Below, piece by piece: positions 54,376-63,780 of a stretch of 64,000 nucleotides of DNA. The notes under the pieces were generated by a model. The model was not told the DNA's origin and did not search any database. It saw only the letters and a program-made list of their open reading frames with translations. A program made the position numbers and the translations under genes. The stretch spans positions 1 to 64,000 of the forward strand of contig NZ_PPRN01000017.1 of the NCBI RefSeq assembly GCF_002902685.1. Reading direction: 5' to 3'. Source of the DNA: Staphylococcus pettenkoferi (GTDB taxonomy: Bacteria > Bacillota > Bacilli > Staphylococcales > Staphylococcaceae). The first letter of the stretch is position 1; the number at the start of each line of letters is the position of its first letter.

Positions 54376-54600
54376 ATGGATTACGCACACCTTAATCTTG
54401 AACATTTTTTCGCGCGACACGACGATTTGGATTCGATTAAAGATAAATCAGATTTCGTAATGATCAATAATATGACGAAAGAAATGCATTATCGTGACGG
54501 TAGTGTAGAAGGTAATATCGATTTGAATCCGTATTATTATAAGAATCGTTCACAAGCAGTCAGTTTCATCATGATGGAATATCAGTCAAATCATAAGTAA
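54376..54600 (+). CDS. conserved-looking small protein, function unknown
   Basis: 74 residues, acidic N-terminal half (NLEHFFARHDDLDSIKDKS) and tyrosine-rich middle (NPYYYKNRSQA). A very good ribosome site, AAGGAGG, stands 6 bases before the ATG, which supports expression. No membrane segment or motif recognised. Followed by a clear terminator. Confidence 0.7.
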   Translation: MDYAHLNLEHFFARHDDLDSIKDKSDFVMINNMTKEMHYRDGSVEGNIDLNPYYYKNRSQAVSFIMMEYQSNHK

Positions 54601-54661
54601 TGAACAACAATTTCATTGAGAAGTGAAGATGCTAGGGAAATTCAGGTGCTGTCTTTATTTT

Positions 54662-54692
54662 GTAATGAAATTAAAGTTTCATTACTTTTTTT
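54662..54692 (+). terminator. intrinsic terminator
   Basis: 9-bp stem GTAATGAAA (54662-54670) with TTTCATTAC (54677-54685), followed by a run of seven T. Confidence 0.9.
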
Positions 54693-54789
54693 ATGAATTT
54701 GTAACAACGACAGTATGAAATTGTGTGACATCGATTTAAATGTTAAACTTTATAAGCAAAGTTCAAATTATTACCTAAGAGGTGTGAAC

Positions 54790-55644
54790 ATGATTAAACA
54801 TAAGAAAGGCTCAATCTTTTCGATTATTGGTCTCTTAATAATCTTAGGTGTTTTTGTAGCTATTGGATTTTCTTTAATTAAAGACCAAGTGATTTTTAAA
54901 CACGAAAACCAAGTTGAGCATATTGAAAAGGTAGATAATACTTTAGACAAAGCTTCGAAAAAGCAAGTGGATAACTATACGAAGCAACAAGTATCGAATA
55001 AGAATGACAAGTGGAGAGACGCATCTCCTGAAGAGATTAAAGATGCGATGGATTCAAGTAAGTTAATTGATAGTGATGTACAGAAATATCAATTCTTGCA
55101 ACTTGATAAATATCAAGGAGTGGATCGCAATCGTATCAAACGTATGCTCGTGGATAATCCTACATTATTGAATCATACGGACGATTTCATCAAAGCTGCG
55201 AAAGACAAACATGTCAATGAGGTTTATCTCATTTCGCACGCATTGCTTGAGACGGGCTCGGTTAACAGTGATCTCGCGAAAGGTGTGGAAATTGACGGTA
55301 AGAAATACTACAACTTCTTTGGTGTAGGCGCACTAGACGAGGATCCTGTGAAGACAGGTGGCGAATACGCGAAGAAACATGGTTGGGATACACCTGAGAA
55401 AGCCATTGCTGGCGGTGCTGATTTCATCCATGATCACTTCCTTTCACACGATGATCAGAATACACTTTACAGCATGAGATGGAATCCTAAGAATACTGGT
55501 AAGCATCAATATGCGACAGATATTAATTGGGCTAAAAGTAATGCGAAGCTCATGTCTAATTTCTACGACAAGATGAATACAGAAGGTAAGTACTATAAAT
55601 ATTACGTTTATAAAGATGATCCTAAACATCAAGAGGAGAAATAA
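54790..55644 (+). CDS. sagB: membrane-anchored N-acetylglucosaminidase SagB
   Basis: 284 residues from ATG 54790 (MIKHKKGSIF), with AGAGGTG upstream. One membrane anchor at about 9-30, a charged stem, then a glucosaminidase (GH73) domain from about 120 to 275. The catalytic glutamate lies in ISHALLETGS, and NFFGVGALDEDP with ADFIHDHFL are family landmarks. SagB cleaves nascent peptidoglycan strands to set glycan length. Length and context agree with S. aureus SagB. Confidence 0.9.
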   Translation: MIKHKKGSIFSIIGLLIILGVFVAIGFSLIKDQVIFKHENQVEHIEKVDNTLDKASKKQVDNYTKQQVSNKNDKWRDASPEEIKDAMDSSKLIDSDVQKYQFLQLDKYQGVDRNRIKRMLVDNPTLLNHTDDFIKAAKDKHVNEVYLISHALLETGSVNSDLAKGVEIDGKKYYNFFGVGALDEDPVKTGGEYAKKHGWDTPEKAIAGGADFIHDHFLSHDDQNTLYSMRWNPKNTGKHQYATDINWAKSNAKLMSNFYDKMNTEGKYYKYYVYKDDPKHQEEK

Positions 55645-55675
55645 GAATAGGTAAGGCGTTGCGCTCCTATTTATA

Positions 55676-55714
55676 AAAACCCGTAGAGGCTGAAATAGAC
55701 CTCTACGGGTTTTG
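55676..55714 (+). terminator. intrinsic terminator of sagB
   Basis: Perfect 14-bp stem AAAACCCGTAGAGG (55676-55689) with CCTCTACGGGTTTT (55700-55713), then GTTATGG. Confidence 0.88.
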
Positions 55715-55781
55715 TTATGGTTAAGACTTCATAGTGATGTCGTGTCTACTGTTTTAAGTTCTTGAAATGAACTTCTGACAG

Positions 55782-55859
55782 TTACTTCGCTTCATTTTTA
55801 CGATTAAAGATAATCCAGAACACTAGCATGGATAGTAATACTTTGATGATAAATTTCAT
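55782..55859 (-). CDS. 25-residue membrane peptide downstream of the OpuCC-like gene
   Basis: Tiny open frame MKFIIKVLLSMLVFWIIF followed by NRKNEAK. It has one hydrophobic helix and a basic tail. The ribosome site is unusually good: AAAGGAGG (plus strand 55869-55876 as CCTCCTTT), 9 bases before the ATG. The gene starts 20 bases after the stop of the OpuCC-like gene, so it is probably its operon partner. No homologue known to me. It may be a small regulatory subunit, a toxin-like peptide or the stub of a lost permease gene. Confidence 0.55.
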   Translation of the reverse strand: MKFIIKVLLSMLVFWIIFNRKNEAK

Positions 55860-55879
55860 AAAAGGGGGCCTCCTTTATC

Positions 55880-56803
55880 CTACTTATTAAAGTAATGGTG
55901 TTTTTCTAAAAAGTCATGTGCGACGACAACAGGTTCTTTACCTTTGCCATCACCTTCGTAATTGAGTTGTTGCATTTGTTCGGTAGAAATTTGACCTTCA
56001 AGTTTCTTTACCGCTTGTCGAACTTCAGGCTCTTGTCTTTGGAGACGCTTTGGCACGATGGCGCTCGCATCATAGGATGGGAAGAAGTGTTTATCGTCCT
56101 TTAATACTTTAAGATGATAGGCAGAAACACGTCCATCTGTGGTATAACCTAACGCGGCATCAAGTTTGTTGCTTTTCAATGCATCATAAACGAGGCCAAT
56201 CTGCATTGGCTTTAGTTGTTTAAATTTAAAGCCGTAATAGTGCGTGAATGGTCGATACCCGTCGCCACCACGTTTGATCCAAGTTGTATCTGTTCCAACA
56301 CGAATTTGATCTTTAACCTTTTCTAAATCCGAAACGGTTTCTAAGTGATATTTCTTAGCTGTTTCTTCTGTCACCATAAATGCAAAGGTATTTTCGAACC
56401 CATATGAATCAAAGAACGTCTGATCATATTTCTTATCGAATAACTTTTGCGTTACAGACATTGCTTTCTTAGGATCTCGAATCGGTTTCTGATGCAAAGC
56501 ACCTACAAGCTCAGTTCCAGTATAACGTGTGCTCGAAATATCGGCTTGCCCGTTAAGTAAAGCGTTATGCTGAATCGTCGCAGACCCTAAGTTATTGATA
56601 ATGGACACGTTGTATTTGTTGCTATCATGTTCGATTAAATCTTTAATCATATAAGCCATGATTTGAGATTCACTCGTAGCGAGTGCGGAGACTTTGAAAT
56701 TCTTTTTACCTTGCGTGCTACCGCCTAAACCCGGCAAATCACAGCCCGCTAGAGTCATCACACAAATTAATATGATGATCATACCATAACGTAATCGAGA
56801 CAT
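55880..56803 (-). CDS. osmoprotectant ABC transporter substrate-binding lipoprotein (OpuCC-like)
   Basis: 307 residues from ATG 56803 with GAGG 9 bases upstream. Signal peptide and lipobox TLAGC, then an OpuAC/QAT-type substrate-binding domain: VSALATSESQIMAYMIKDLIE, NNLGSATIQHNALLNGQADIS, RVGTDTTWIKRGGDGYRPF and LGYTTDGRVSAYHLKVL. Such proteins bind glycine betaine, carnitine or choline. The usual opuCA/CB/CD genes are absent on both sides; only a 25-codon frame follows. It may serve a transporter elsewhere or be a leftover of a broken operon. Confidence 0.85.
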   Translation of the reverse strand: MSRLRYGMIIILICVMTLAGCDLPGLGGSTQGKKNFKVSALATSESQIMAYMIKDLIEHDSNKYNVSIINNLGSATIQHNALLNGQADISSTRYTGTELVGALHQKPIRDPKKAMSVTQKLFDKKYDQTFFDSYGFENTFAFMVTEETAKKYHLETVSDLEKVKDQIRVGTDTTWIKRGGDGYRPFTHYYGFKFKQLKPMQIGLVYDALKSNKLDAALGYTTDGRVSAYHLKVLKDDKHFFPSYDASAIVPKRLQRQEPEVRQAVKKLEGQISTEQMQQLNYEGDGKGKEPVVVAHDFLEKHHYFNK

Positions 56804-56953
56804 ATTATGTAACCTCACTTATGCGTTATAAGGGTGTATATAGCGTAACACAATATATATAAAAGTTTAATATCAGTTTAGCAAGTCCGAAAAAAGTGAA
56901 TATACAAATGAATGTGTTATAAAAAGATAAAAACTTTAAAGAGGTCGATCACA

Positions 56954-58438
56954 ATGAAGATAGCAATTATCGGCGCCGGTACTGCAGGTGTCAGTGTATT
57001 AAGAGAACTCGTTAAATATCAAGAATTTAAAGATTTAGAAGTGGATATTTATGATAATCCAGAAAATATGGGGCAGGGTGTGCCTTTCCAAAATGATAGT
57101 CAAGAATTATTGATTAACTTGCCGTCAGATCAAATGTCTTTAAATTTAGATAATCCTAGAGAATTCTACGAATGGTATGAGCGACAAGACGATTTCAAAT
57201 TTGAGCATCCAGAATTCTTGCCGCGCTTTATCTTTGGCCATTATATGAAGTCATATCTCAAGCAATATCAACAAACGTACGACAATATCAACGTCATTTA
57301 TAAAGAAGTTACAGAAGTCTACATCGATTCAAACATTGGGGATACAGAAATTAACTATCACGTCTGCACTTCCAATGATATGTCTGAATGTAAAGTGTAT
57401 GATGTGGTCTTCCTTGCCATTGGAACGTTGTCTTACCATGATCCCTACCATCTGAAAGGAACAAAAGGTTATATTCAAACGCCTTATCCTACATACAATA
57501 CATTAGATGAAGTGGACGATACGGATCGTATTGCGATTGTGGGTACGGGCTTAGCAAGTTTAGATGTTATCCGTTATGTCACTGCGCATCATCCAAACTT
57601 GCCGATAACTGTGACGAGTCGCAGTGGTCATTTACCTAGCGTGCGTGGCGAGATGCCTGATATTGAATTTGAGTACATAACACCCGAGCATTTTAACCGT
57701 ATTAAAAAAGACTACTTTGGTAACGTGCCTCTTCAACATGCGATAGACTTATTCGTCAAAGAGTGTGAACGTTTCGATCTAGATTTAGATGAATTAGTCC
57801 ATCGTAAACAGGGCGAGCCGATTCATGATTTAACTTATGATTTAGATCATCCTAAAGAAGTGGGGATCTTCCAAACGCTATTAGAAATGGTCAAAGAAAA
57901 TATGAACTGGATTTGGAATAGTTTCAGTCATCAAGATCAGGAAAAATTCTTGAAAGAGTATCACGGTATTCTGAAAGCAAATTCAAATCCAATGCCACCG
58001 ACTACAGCACATTTAATTATCGATGGTATTCATGACGGTTTGATCGAAATTAAGAAGAATGTGAAAGACATTTATTACGATGAACCTAACAGTCGCTTCT
58101 GTATTTATTACGAGGAAGAGAATGAGAAACCATCCATTTTCGATATTGTTATTAATGCGACAGGTGCCAAAACGCATCTTGCCGATCTTGACCATGATGA
58201 CCAACTCGTCATTAATTTGGAGAATAGACAAGTTGTGCAGTCTCATTCGCTGGGTGGTATTCAAATCATACCTGAAACCAATCAAGTGATTAGTCCGCGT
58301 TATGGCACCTTGCGACGTATGTATGCCTTTGGACAGCTCACAAATGGTATTAATCAATCGCGCAATGGTGTAAATATGATTGTGAAACAAGCTGCAAGTG
58401 TTGTAGATCAAATGTTTGACAATATGAGAGAACATTAG
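56954..58438 (+). CDS. FAD/NAD(P)-binding protein
   Basis: 494-residue flavoprotein of the FAD_NAD_binding_9 type. The N-terminal dinucleotide site GAGTAGVSVLREL is at residues 7-19, a second GTGLASLDV motif near 203-211 and VINATGAKTHL near 412-422. GAGGTC precedes ATG 56954; the longer frame to 56912 has no site. Family members include ornithine/lysine-monooxygenase-like and hydroxyacylglutathione-like oxidoreductases; the substrate here is unknown. Divergent from the OpuCC-like gene. Confidence 0.8.
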   Translation: MKIAIIGAGTAGVSVLRELVKYQEFKDLEVDIYDNPENMGQGVPFQNDSQELLINLPSDQMSLNLDNPREFYEWYERQDDFKFEHPEFLPRFIFGHYMKSYLKQYQQTYDNINVIYKEVTEVYIDSNIGDTEINYHVCTSNDMSECKVYDVVFLAIGTLSYHDPYHLKGTKGYIQTPYPTYNTLDEVDDTDRIAIVGTGLASLDVIRYVTAHHPNLPITVTSRSGHLPSVRGEMPDIEFEYITPEHFNRIKKDYFGNVPLQHAIDLFVKECERFDLDLDELVHRKQGEPIHDLTYDLDHPKEVGIFQTLLEMVKENMNWIWNSFSHQDQEKFLKEYHGILKANSNPMPPTTAHLIIDGIHDGLIEIKKNVKDIYYDEPNSRFCIYYEEENEKPSIFDIVINATGAKTHLADLDHDDQLVINLENRQVVQSHSLGGIQIIPETNQVISPRYGTLRRMYAFGQLTNGINQSRNGVNMIVKQAASVVDQMFDNMREH

Positions 58439-58825
58439 AGAAAAGAAAGACGAAGTTTAAGTTTCTGTTGGGGAAGCGTCGAATTCGATCAAGCGTGTAC
58501 AGCTTCGAATCTTACTCAACTTATCGTTATAGGTGCAGGAGATCAAGTTTTAGAAAGTTTTTCTTTAACGTAAAAGGTTTGGTAGTGGGGAGACGTTGAC
58601 GTACGTTTCCTCGCTACCTTTTGCTATATAGGGAGTCCTGCAAATTGAGTAGTGAAAGATGATGGCGAAACGAAATGAGAGGAGCGCTGATACTTACTTC
58701 AAACGTTTGACACTTGGAATGAGCTTCTCCACGTTATACAGACACCTGAATTGTGTTTCACAATATTTTGATGTAAGATAATGATAGACTCAATCATCGA
58801 TGTCAATTGAACAATTAAATAGAGT
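58439..58825. other. intergenic region before the FMN riboswitch
   Basis: No gene seen. A terminator-like hairpin at 58581-58619 probably ends the FAD gene's transcript. The remainder is the expected promoter region for the riboflavin operon, where I could not fix a convincing -35/-10 pair. Confidence 0.5.
58581..58624 (+). terminator. intrinsic terminator
   Basis: Imperfect stem GGTAGTGGGGAGACG (58581-58595) with CGTTTCCTCGCTACC (58604-58618), followed by TTTTGC. Confidence 0.72.
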
Positions 58826-58957
58826 AATTCTTTCGGGGCAGGGTGAAATTCCCAACCGGCAGTAAGTGAAGCCTGCGACCCGAGGTCATAAGATATGACC
58901 TTGGCTGATCTAGTGAGAATCTAGAGCCGACAGTATAGTCTGGATGGGAGAAAGAAT
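58826..58957 (+). promoter_or_regulatory. FMN riboswitch (RFN element)
   Basis: Closing pair ATTCTTTC (58826-58833) with GAAAGAAT (58950-58957). Conserved parts present: GGGGCAGGGTGAAATTCCCA, ACCGGCAGTAAG, GCCTGCGACCCG, TGGCTGATCTAGTGAGA, GCCGACAGTATAGTCTGGAT and GGGAGAAAG. It controls the riboflavin operon downstream; FMN binding turns it off. Confidence 0.96.
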
Positions 58958-59221
58958 GAAGTAAACGACAACCACCATAACGTGTGGTCTACTTTGTCAT
59001 GTGAAGTATGCATTATAACACGGACTTACTGTGTTAATAGTGGTGACAAGCGTTAGTAGAGCAGACATATGTCAGTAATATGTTGAAGTCTGCGCAAGTT
59101 AGGTTTGTGTGCCATTATGACCTAAAGTCGTACGTGATGATACACATATGGAACATGTTAGTTTACTATTTTTCTCACACCTGAAGCGAAGCCTTAGGTG
59201 TTTTTTTAATGAGGTGATGAA
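58958..59221. other. expression platform of the FMN riboswitch
   Basis: About 220 bases between aptamer and terminator, with ACCACCATAACGTGTGGT-type pairing near 58970-58990 and other short repeats that could form the antiterminator. No gene. Confidence 0.5.
59177..59207 (+). terminator. riboswitch-controlled terminator before ribD
   Basis: Stem ACACCT (59177-59182) with AGGTGT (59196-59201), inner AAG/CTT pairing, followed by a T-run to 59207 and then the ribD ribosome site. Confidence 0.85.
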
Positions 59222-60265
59222 ATGAGTCATTATTTAAATTATGCTATTCAACTTGCGGAAATGGTTGAAGGACAAACTGGAGTCAATCCGCCAGTGGGTG
59301 CAGTTGTGGTTAACCAAGGGAGAGTTGTTGGCTTAGGCGCGCATCTGCGACAAGGTGATAAGCATGCTGAGGTTCAAGCATTGGATATGGCAGGTGCAGA
59401 AGCGCAAGGTGGCACGATATATATTTCACTTGAACCTTGTACGCATTACGGTTCTACGCCACCTTGTGTGAATAAAATTATTGATTTCGGTATTTCTAAG
59501 GTCGTGTATGCAATCAAAGATACGACGCTTTCTTCAAGAGGCGATCAAATCTTGAAAGAACACGGTATTGATGTGGAATTCCGTTACCAAGAAGCGGCGA
59601 TGAGACTTTATGAAGACTTCTTCTTTGCTAAACGTAATGCGATGCCTGAAGTAACGGTGAAAGTTTCATGCAGCTTAGATGGTAAGCAAGCGACAGATAT
59701 CGGTCAGAGTCAATGGATTACGAATAAGGCTGTGAAACAAGATGTCTTTCAACTGCGCCACACACATGATGCGGTCATTACAGGTAACGGTACGGTTCAT
59801 GCAGACGACCCGAGCTATACGACACGCATTGAAGATGGTAAGCATCCAGTCAGAGTCTTACTTTCTAAAAGTGGTGAAATCAATTTCGATTTGTCTATGT
59901 TTCAAGATGCCACAGCACCGATATGGATTTATACTGAAAATCCAAACCTTTCCGCAAACCAAGAACATATAGATATTATTTATTTAGAAGAATGTACAAT
60001 TGAACGTATCCTTTCTGATTTATACAGCAAAGGTATTGGGCGTGTACTCGTAGAAGCAGGCCCACAAGTTACTTCTCAATTTCTCCATTCAACACTAACG
60101 AAAGAACTCATCCTTTATTATGCCCCGATTATTATAGGTGGTTCTGGTCAGCATCAATTCTACCAAACTGATGAAGTACTAGAGCTATCGCAAGTTCCTA
60201 ACTTTGAAATTGTTCGTACAGACATGCTTGAGCAGAATATTAAAGTCCAGTTACGAAAGAAGTGA
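59222..60265 (+). CDS. ribD: bifunctional diaminohydroxyphosphoribosylaminopyrimidine deaminase / reductase RibD
   Basis: Carries out the second and third steps of riboflavin synthesis. 347 residues: an N-terminal zinc deaminase (about 1-140) with HAEVQAL and PCTHYGSTPPC, then an NADPH reductase domain (about 145-347, VTVKVSCSLDGKQA, GNGTVHADDPSYTTR, VEAGPQVTSQF). GAGGTGA precedes the ATG, directly after the riboswitch terminator. First gene of ribD-ribE-ribBA-ribH. Confidence 0.95.
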   Translation: MSHYLNYAIQLAEMVEGQTGVNPPVGAVVVNQGRVVGLGAHLRQGDKHAEVQALDMAGAEAQGGTIYISLEPCTHYGSTPPCVNKIIDFGISKVVYAIKDTTLSSRGDQILKEHGIDVEFRYQEAAMRLYEDFFFAKRNAMPEVTVKVSCSLDGKQATDIGQSQWITNKAVKQDVFQLRHTHDAVITGNGTVHADDPSYTTRIEDGKHPVRVLLSKSGEINFDLSMFQDATAPIWIYTENPNLSANQEHIDIIYLEECTIERILSDLYSKGIGRVLVEAGPQVTSQFLHSTLTKELILYYAPIIIGGSGQHQFYQTDEVLELSQVPNFEIVRTDMLEQNIKVQLRKK

Positions 60266-60269
60266 GACG

Positions 60270-60902
60270 ATGTTCACAGGTATCATAGAAGAGGTCGGTA
60301 CGATTGAACGTATGCAGACTGTCCAATCTGTTATGACGCTCTCTATACGTTGTCAGACAATATTAGAAGACATGCAGATTGGTGATTCAATCAGTGTGAA
60401 CGGCACGTGTTTAACGGTCACAGCTTTCGATTCAAATCACTTTGATGTCCAAGTCATTAAAGGTACAGAAAGCAAGACGTATTTAAATCAGTTATCTCAA
60501 GGAGATCCCGTCAATTTAGAACGGGCGATGAGTGGTCAAGGTCGATTTGGTGGTCATTTCGTACTTGGTCACGTTGACGATATTGGTCGTATCTCTCGTA
60601 TTGAGAAGAACAGCAATTCAACGATTATCACAATTCAAGCACCACAAGATTTGTTAAATCAAATGGTCTCTCGTGGCTCTATAGCGGTAGATGGTACGAG
60701 CTTAACGATATTTCAACTGCGCGCGAATGAGTTCGATATCCATCTCATTCCAGAAACACGTCATGCGACCATTTTAGATAAAAAGAGAGAAAACGATCTC
60801 GTGCATCTAGAGACAGATATGTTATTTAAATACGTTGAACGCATCATAGGAGACCAGAAAGACGGTCTCTCAGTGGATAAGATGAAAGCGTTAGGATACT
60901 AG
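60270..60902 (+). CDS. ribE: riboflavin synthase alpha subunit RibE
   Basis: Dismutates two lumazine molecules to riboflavin. 210 residues made of two similar lumazine-binding repeats, starting MFTGIIEEVGTIERM and again GGHFVLGHVDDIGRISRI near 95-112; each carries its GTCLTV or GTSLTI motif. ATG 60270 is chosen over the longer frame because it gives the exact family N-terminus, 4 bases after the ribD stop. Confidence 0.95.
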   Translation: MFTGIIEEVGTIERMQTVQSVMTLSIRCQTILEDMQIGDSISVNGTCLTVTAFDSNHFDVQVIKGTESKTYLNQLSQGDPVNLERAMSGQGRFGGHFVLGHVDDIGRISRIEKNSNSTIITIQAPQDLLNQMVSRGSIAVDGTSLTIFQLRANEFDIHLIPETRHATILDKKRENDLVHLETDMLFKYVERIIGDQKDGLSVDKMKALGY

Positions 60903-60914
60903 GAGGGGTAGAGG

Positions 60915-62096
60915 ATGAAATTTGACCGCATAGACGACGCAGTAGAAGCCCTTAAGAATGGGGAAAGTGTCATCGTAGTAGATGACGAAGATAGAGAGAA
61001 TGAGGGAGATCTGATAGCAGTCACCCAATGGATGAAAGAGGATACTGTAAATTTCATGGCGACATATGGACGTGGATTAATATGTGCACCCGTGAGTCAG
61101 GATATTGCACAACGTCTTGATCTAGCGCCAATGGTTTCACAGAACTCTGACGCCTTTGGAACTGCATTTACCGTGAGTATCGATCACCGTGAAACGACGA
61201 CAGGAATTAGTGCAAACGAGCGTATGTTAACGGCGAAAGCGTTGGTGAGTCCAGAAACGACAGCGCAAGATTTCAACCGACCAGGTCATCTCTTCCCTCT
61301 CATCGCTAAAGAGGGTGGTGTCTTAGAACGTCAAGGTCATACTGAAGCAGCAGTGGACTTAGCGAAACTTTCAGGCGCTACACCTGCCGCGCTCATTTGT
61401 GAAATCATGAATGATGACGGTACGATGGCGAAAGGCGACGATTTGATGCAGTACAAAGAACAGCATGGCTTGAAGATGATTACGATTAAAGATTTGATGT
61501 ATTATCGCCGTGAACGTCAAGCTCAAGCGATTCAAGCACGTGCGAAAGTGAAGATGCCGACAGATTATGGTCAATTCGATATGTATGGTTTTACGACGCA
61601 TGATGGTGAGGAAATCGTTGCTATCGTTAAAGGCGAAATTAGTGAAGTTGAGAATGTACGCTTACATTCAGCATGTATGACAGGCGACATCTTCCATAGC
61701 CAACGTTGTGATTGCGGTAAGCAATTAGAAGCGTCAATGAAGTATATTCAAGAGCATGGTGGTATGATTCTTTATCTTCCTCAAGAAGGTCGCGGTATTG
61801 GATTGATTAATAAACTACGTGCTTATGAGTTAATCGAGGATGGTTATGATACCGTAACAGCAAACACTGCGCTAGGCTTTGATGAAGACTTAAGAGATTA
61901 TTTCGAAGCGGCACAAATTCTTAAACACTTTGGTATTAAAAAAGTGAATTTGTTGAGCAATAATCCAGCGAAGTTTCAAAGTTTAGAACACTATGGTATA
62001 GAGATTGCGCAACGTATCGAAGTGATTGTGCCAGAGAATGAGCATAATCATGATTATTTAATTACTAAAAGAGATAAAATGGGTCATTTAATTTAG
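60915..62096 (+). CDS. ribBA: bifunctional RibBA (DHBP synthase / GTP cyclohydrolase II)
   Basis: Supplies both precursors of riboflavin. 393 residues. RibB part (about 1-200) has VDDEDRENEGDL and GHLFPLIAKEGGVLERQGHTEA; RibA part (about 205-393) has the zinc cysteines in DIFHSQRCDCGKQLE and the GTP motif QEGRGIGLINK. AGGAGGGG precedes the ATG 12 bases after ribE. Both domains appear active. Confidence 0.96.
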   Translation: MKFDRIDDAVEALKNGESVIVVDDEDRENEGDLIAVTQWMKEDTVNFMATYGRGLICAPVSQDIAQRLDLAPMVSQNSDAFGTAFTVSIDHRETTTGISANERMLTAKALVSPETTAQDFNRPGHLFPLIAKEGGVLERQGHTEAAVDLAKLSGATPAALICEIMNDDGTMAKGDDLMQYKEQHGLKMITIKDLMYYRRERQAQAIQARAKVKMPTDYGQFDMYGFTTHDGEEIVAIVKGEISEVENVRLHSACMTGDIFHSQRCDCGKQLEASMKYIQEHGGMILYLPQEGRGIGLINKLRAYELIEDGYDTVTANTALGFDEDLRDYFEAAQILKHFGIKKVNLLSNNPAKFQSLEHYGIEIAQRIEVIVPENEHNHDYLITKRDKMGHLI

Positions 62097-62108
62097 GAGG
62101 TACACATA

Positions 62109-62576
62109 ATGAAATTTGAAGGTAAATTAACAGGTTCAAATCTGAAAGTAGCGATTGTGGTGAGTCGTTTCAACGACTTTATTACAATGCGTTTATTAGA
62201 CGGCGCGAAAGATACGCTCGTGCGCCACGAAGTAGATGAGGATAATATTGATGTGGCACTCGTTCCAGGTGCATTTGAAATTCCACTTGTAGCGAAGAAG
62301 TTAGCGCAAAAAGGTAAATACGATGCAGTTATCACACTCGGTTGTGTCATTCGTGGATCCACTACACATTACGATTATGTCTGCAACGAAGTATCTAAAG
62401 GAATTTCACGTGCAAACGACGCGACAGATGTTCCAGTCATCTTCGGTATCGTGACTACTGAAAACATTGAACAAGCTGTTGAACGTGCAGGTACGAAAGC
62501 AGGAAACAAAGGTGCAGATGCAGCGATGAGTGCGATTGAAATGGCTAATTTATTTAAAACAATTAATGAAAATTAA
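62109..62576 (+). CDS. ribH: 6,7-dimethyl-8-ribityllumazine synthase RibH
   Basis: Condenses the pyrimidine and the four-carbon unit to lumazine. 155 residues. Motifs [16 protein letters not shown] (residues 19-34), [13 protein letters not shown] (about 55-67), [21 protein letters not shown] (about 78-98) and [13 protein letters not shown] are intact. Last gene of the rib operon, 12 bases after ribBA with AGGAGG. Confidence 0.96.
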   Translation: MKFEGKLTGSNLKVAIVVSRFNDFITMRLLDGAKDTLVRHEVDEDNIDVALVPGAFEIPLVAKKLAQKGKYDAVITLGCVIRGSTTHYDYVCNEVSKGISRANDATDVPVIFGIVTTENIEQAVERAGTKAGNKGADAAMSAIEMANLFKTINEN

Positions 62577-62594
62577 GAGCGTGAACATAAGTAA

Positions 62595-62636
62595 GGGCAA
62601 GTTGAGTAGAATTCTACTTAACTTGCCCATTCTTTA
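62595..62636 (+). terminator. intrinsic terminator of the rib operon
   Basis: Long stem GGGCAAGTTGAGTAGAA (62595-62611) with TTCTACTTAACTTGCCC (62612-62628), one wobble and almost no loop, then ATTCTTTAATTT. Confidence 0.85.
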
Positions 62637-62735
62637 ATTTGAGAATAATATTAATCTTTCTATCAAGAAAATTCTAACTACTTTGTGATGAAAATGAGCA
62701 CTGTCTCTAAATAAGACAATGTAAGTATCACGAAG

Positions 62736-63737
62736 TCATTTTTTAGCGAATTTCGTAACGAGACCTGCAACTACTCCGAAACCAACTAATGCACCTGCCA
62801 CAAATCCAGTCTTCTTCAATGATTCAGGTGTCACGAATTCTTTGAATGCGAGATTTAAGTTCTGAGGACGTTCTGCCAAACGTCTCATAAAGTAACTGAA
62901 CCAGTCATCCCCGTATGGCACGTAAACACAGAAATTATAACCTTCATTAGCAATTTCTTCGGCTAATTCAGATCTGAAGCCGTAAAGCATTTGGAATTCG
63001 AATTGATCTCGCTCAATATTATGATCCTTCACATATTGCTTCACGTGATTGATGATTTTGTCATCATGTGTCGCAATTGAAGTGACATGCTCTGCATTGT
63101 TCAACCTTTTTTCAATGAGGTGAATGTAATTTCGATCAATGTCTTCTTTCGTTTGGTAGGCGATATCTTCTTTCTCTTTATAAGCACCTTTAACCATACG
63201 TAATCTTAATTCTGGATATTTGTCGACAAGATCATCCGCTTTGTATAGATAAGCTTGAATAACGGTACCGACATTTTTGAATTCACCTTTTAAACGATCA
63301 ATCGTTTGAGTAATATCAGCTAAGCTATCGTATTTCTCTGTATCGATATTGATATGCATGTTTCCAAATTCATTAGCTTTCAATAATATTTCTCTTAAAT
63401 TACGATAAGCTAATTCTAAATCGAACTCAGCTCCGAGTTGACTGAGTTTCACTGACATGTGCGCATCGACATTATGATTGTTGATCGCGTACATGACTTC
63501 GAGGATTTCATGTTTCGCTAAGATGGCTTCGCCTTCATTCTCAACGAATTCTCCCAGTTTATCTACTGTCACTGTAATCCCTTTGTCGTTGAGCTTTTGA
63601 ATTGTATCGATGAGCTGCTCCATCGTGTTTCCAGCTACTACTCGATTTGCTCCTAGTGTAGGGCCGATACTCTTAGCGAGTTTGTTTAAAAAAGTATTAT
63701 TAGATATACCTATAAAAAAATCTTTCACTAGTGGCAT
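62736..63737 (-). CDS. proline dehydrogenase (PutA-type, monofunctional)
   Basis: FAD enzyme that oxidises L-proline to pyrroline-5-carboxylate. 333 residues from ATG 63737 (MPLVKDFFIGISNN), with GGGAGGAG upstream; the longer frame to 63851 runs through the promoter. Barrel motifs: VKLSQLGAEFD, RLRMVKGAYKE, FEFQMLYGFRSELAEE and YVPYGDDWFSYFMRRLAERPQN. The C-terminus has a glycine-rich hydrophobic tail (FVAGALVGFGVVAGLV) that could attach it to the membrane, where it feeds electrons to quinone. A perfect cre site overlaps its promoter. Confidence 0.9.
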   Translation of the reverse strand: MPLVKDFFIGISNNTFLNKLAKSIGPTLGANRVVAGNTMEQLIDTIQKLNDKGITVTVDKLGEFVENEGEAILAKHEILEVMYAINNHNVDAHMSVKLSQLGAEFDLELAYRNLREILLKANEFGNMHINIDTEKYDSLADITQTIDRLKGEFKNVGTVIQAYLYKADDLVDKYPELRLRMVKGAYKEKEDIAYQTKEDIDRNYIHLIEKRLNNAEHVTSIATHDDKIINHVKQYVKDHNIERDQFEFQMLYGFRSELAEEIANEGYNFCVYVPYGDDWFSYFMRRLAERPQNLNLAFKEFVTPESLKKTGFVAGALVGFGVVAGLVTKFAKK

Positions 63738-63780
63738 TGAAACTCCTCCCATTCCTTTAGAAATATTGTGCCTTTCATAT

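Noticed and set aside
58013-58435. 140-codon minus-strand frame at the end of the FAD protein gene
   Set aside because: Antisense shadow; the plus frame has clear flavoprotein motifs.
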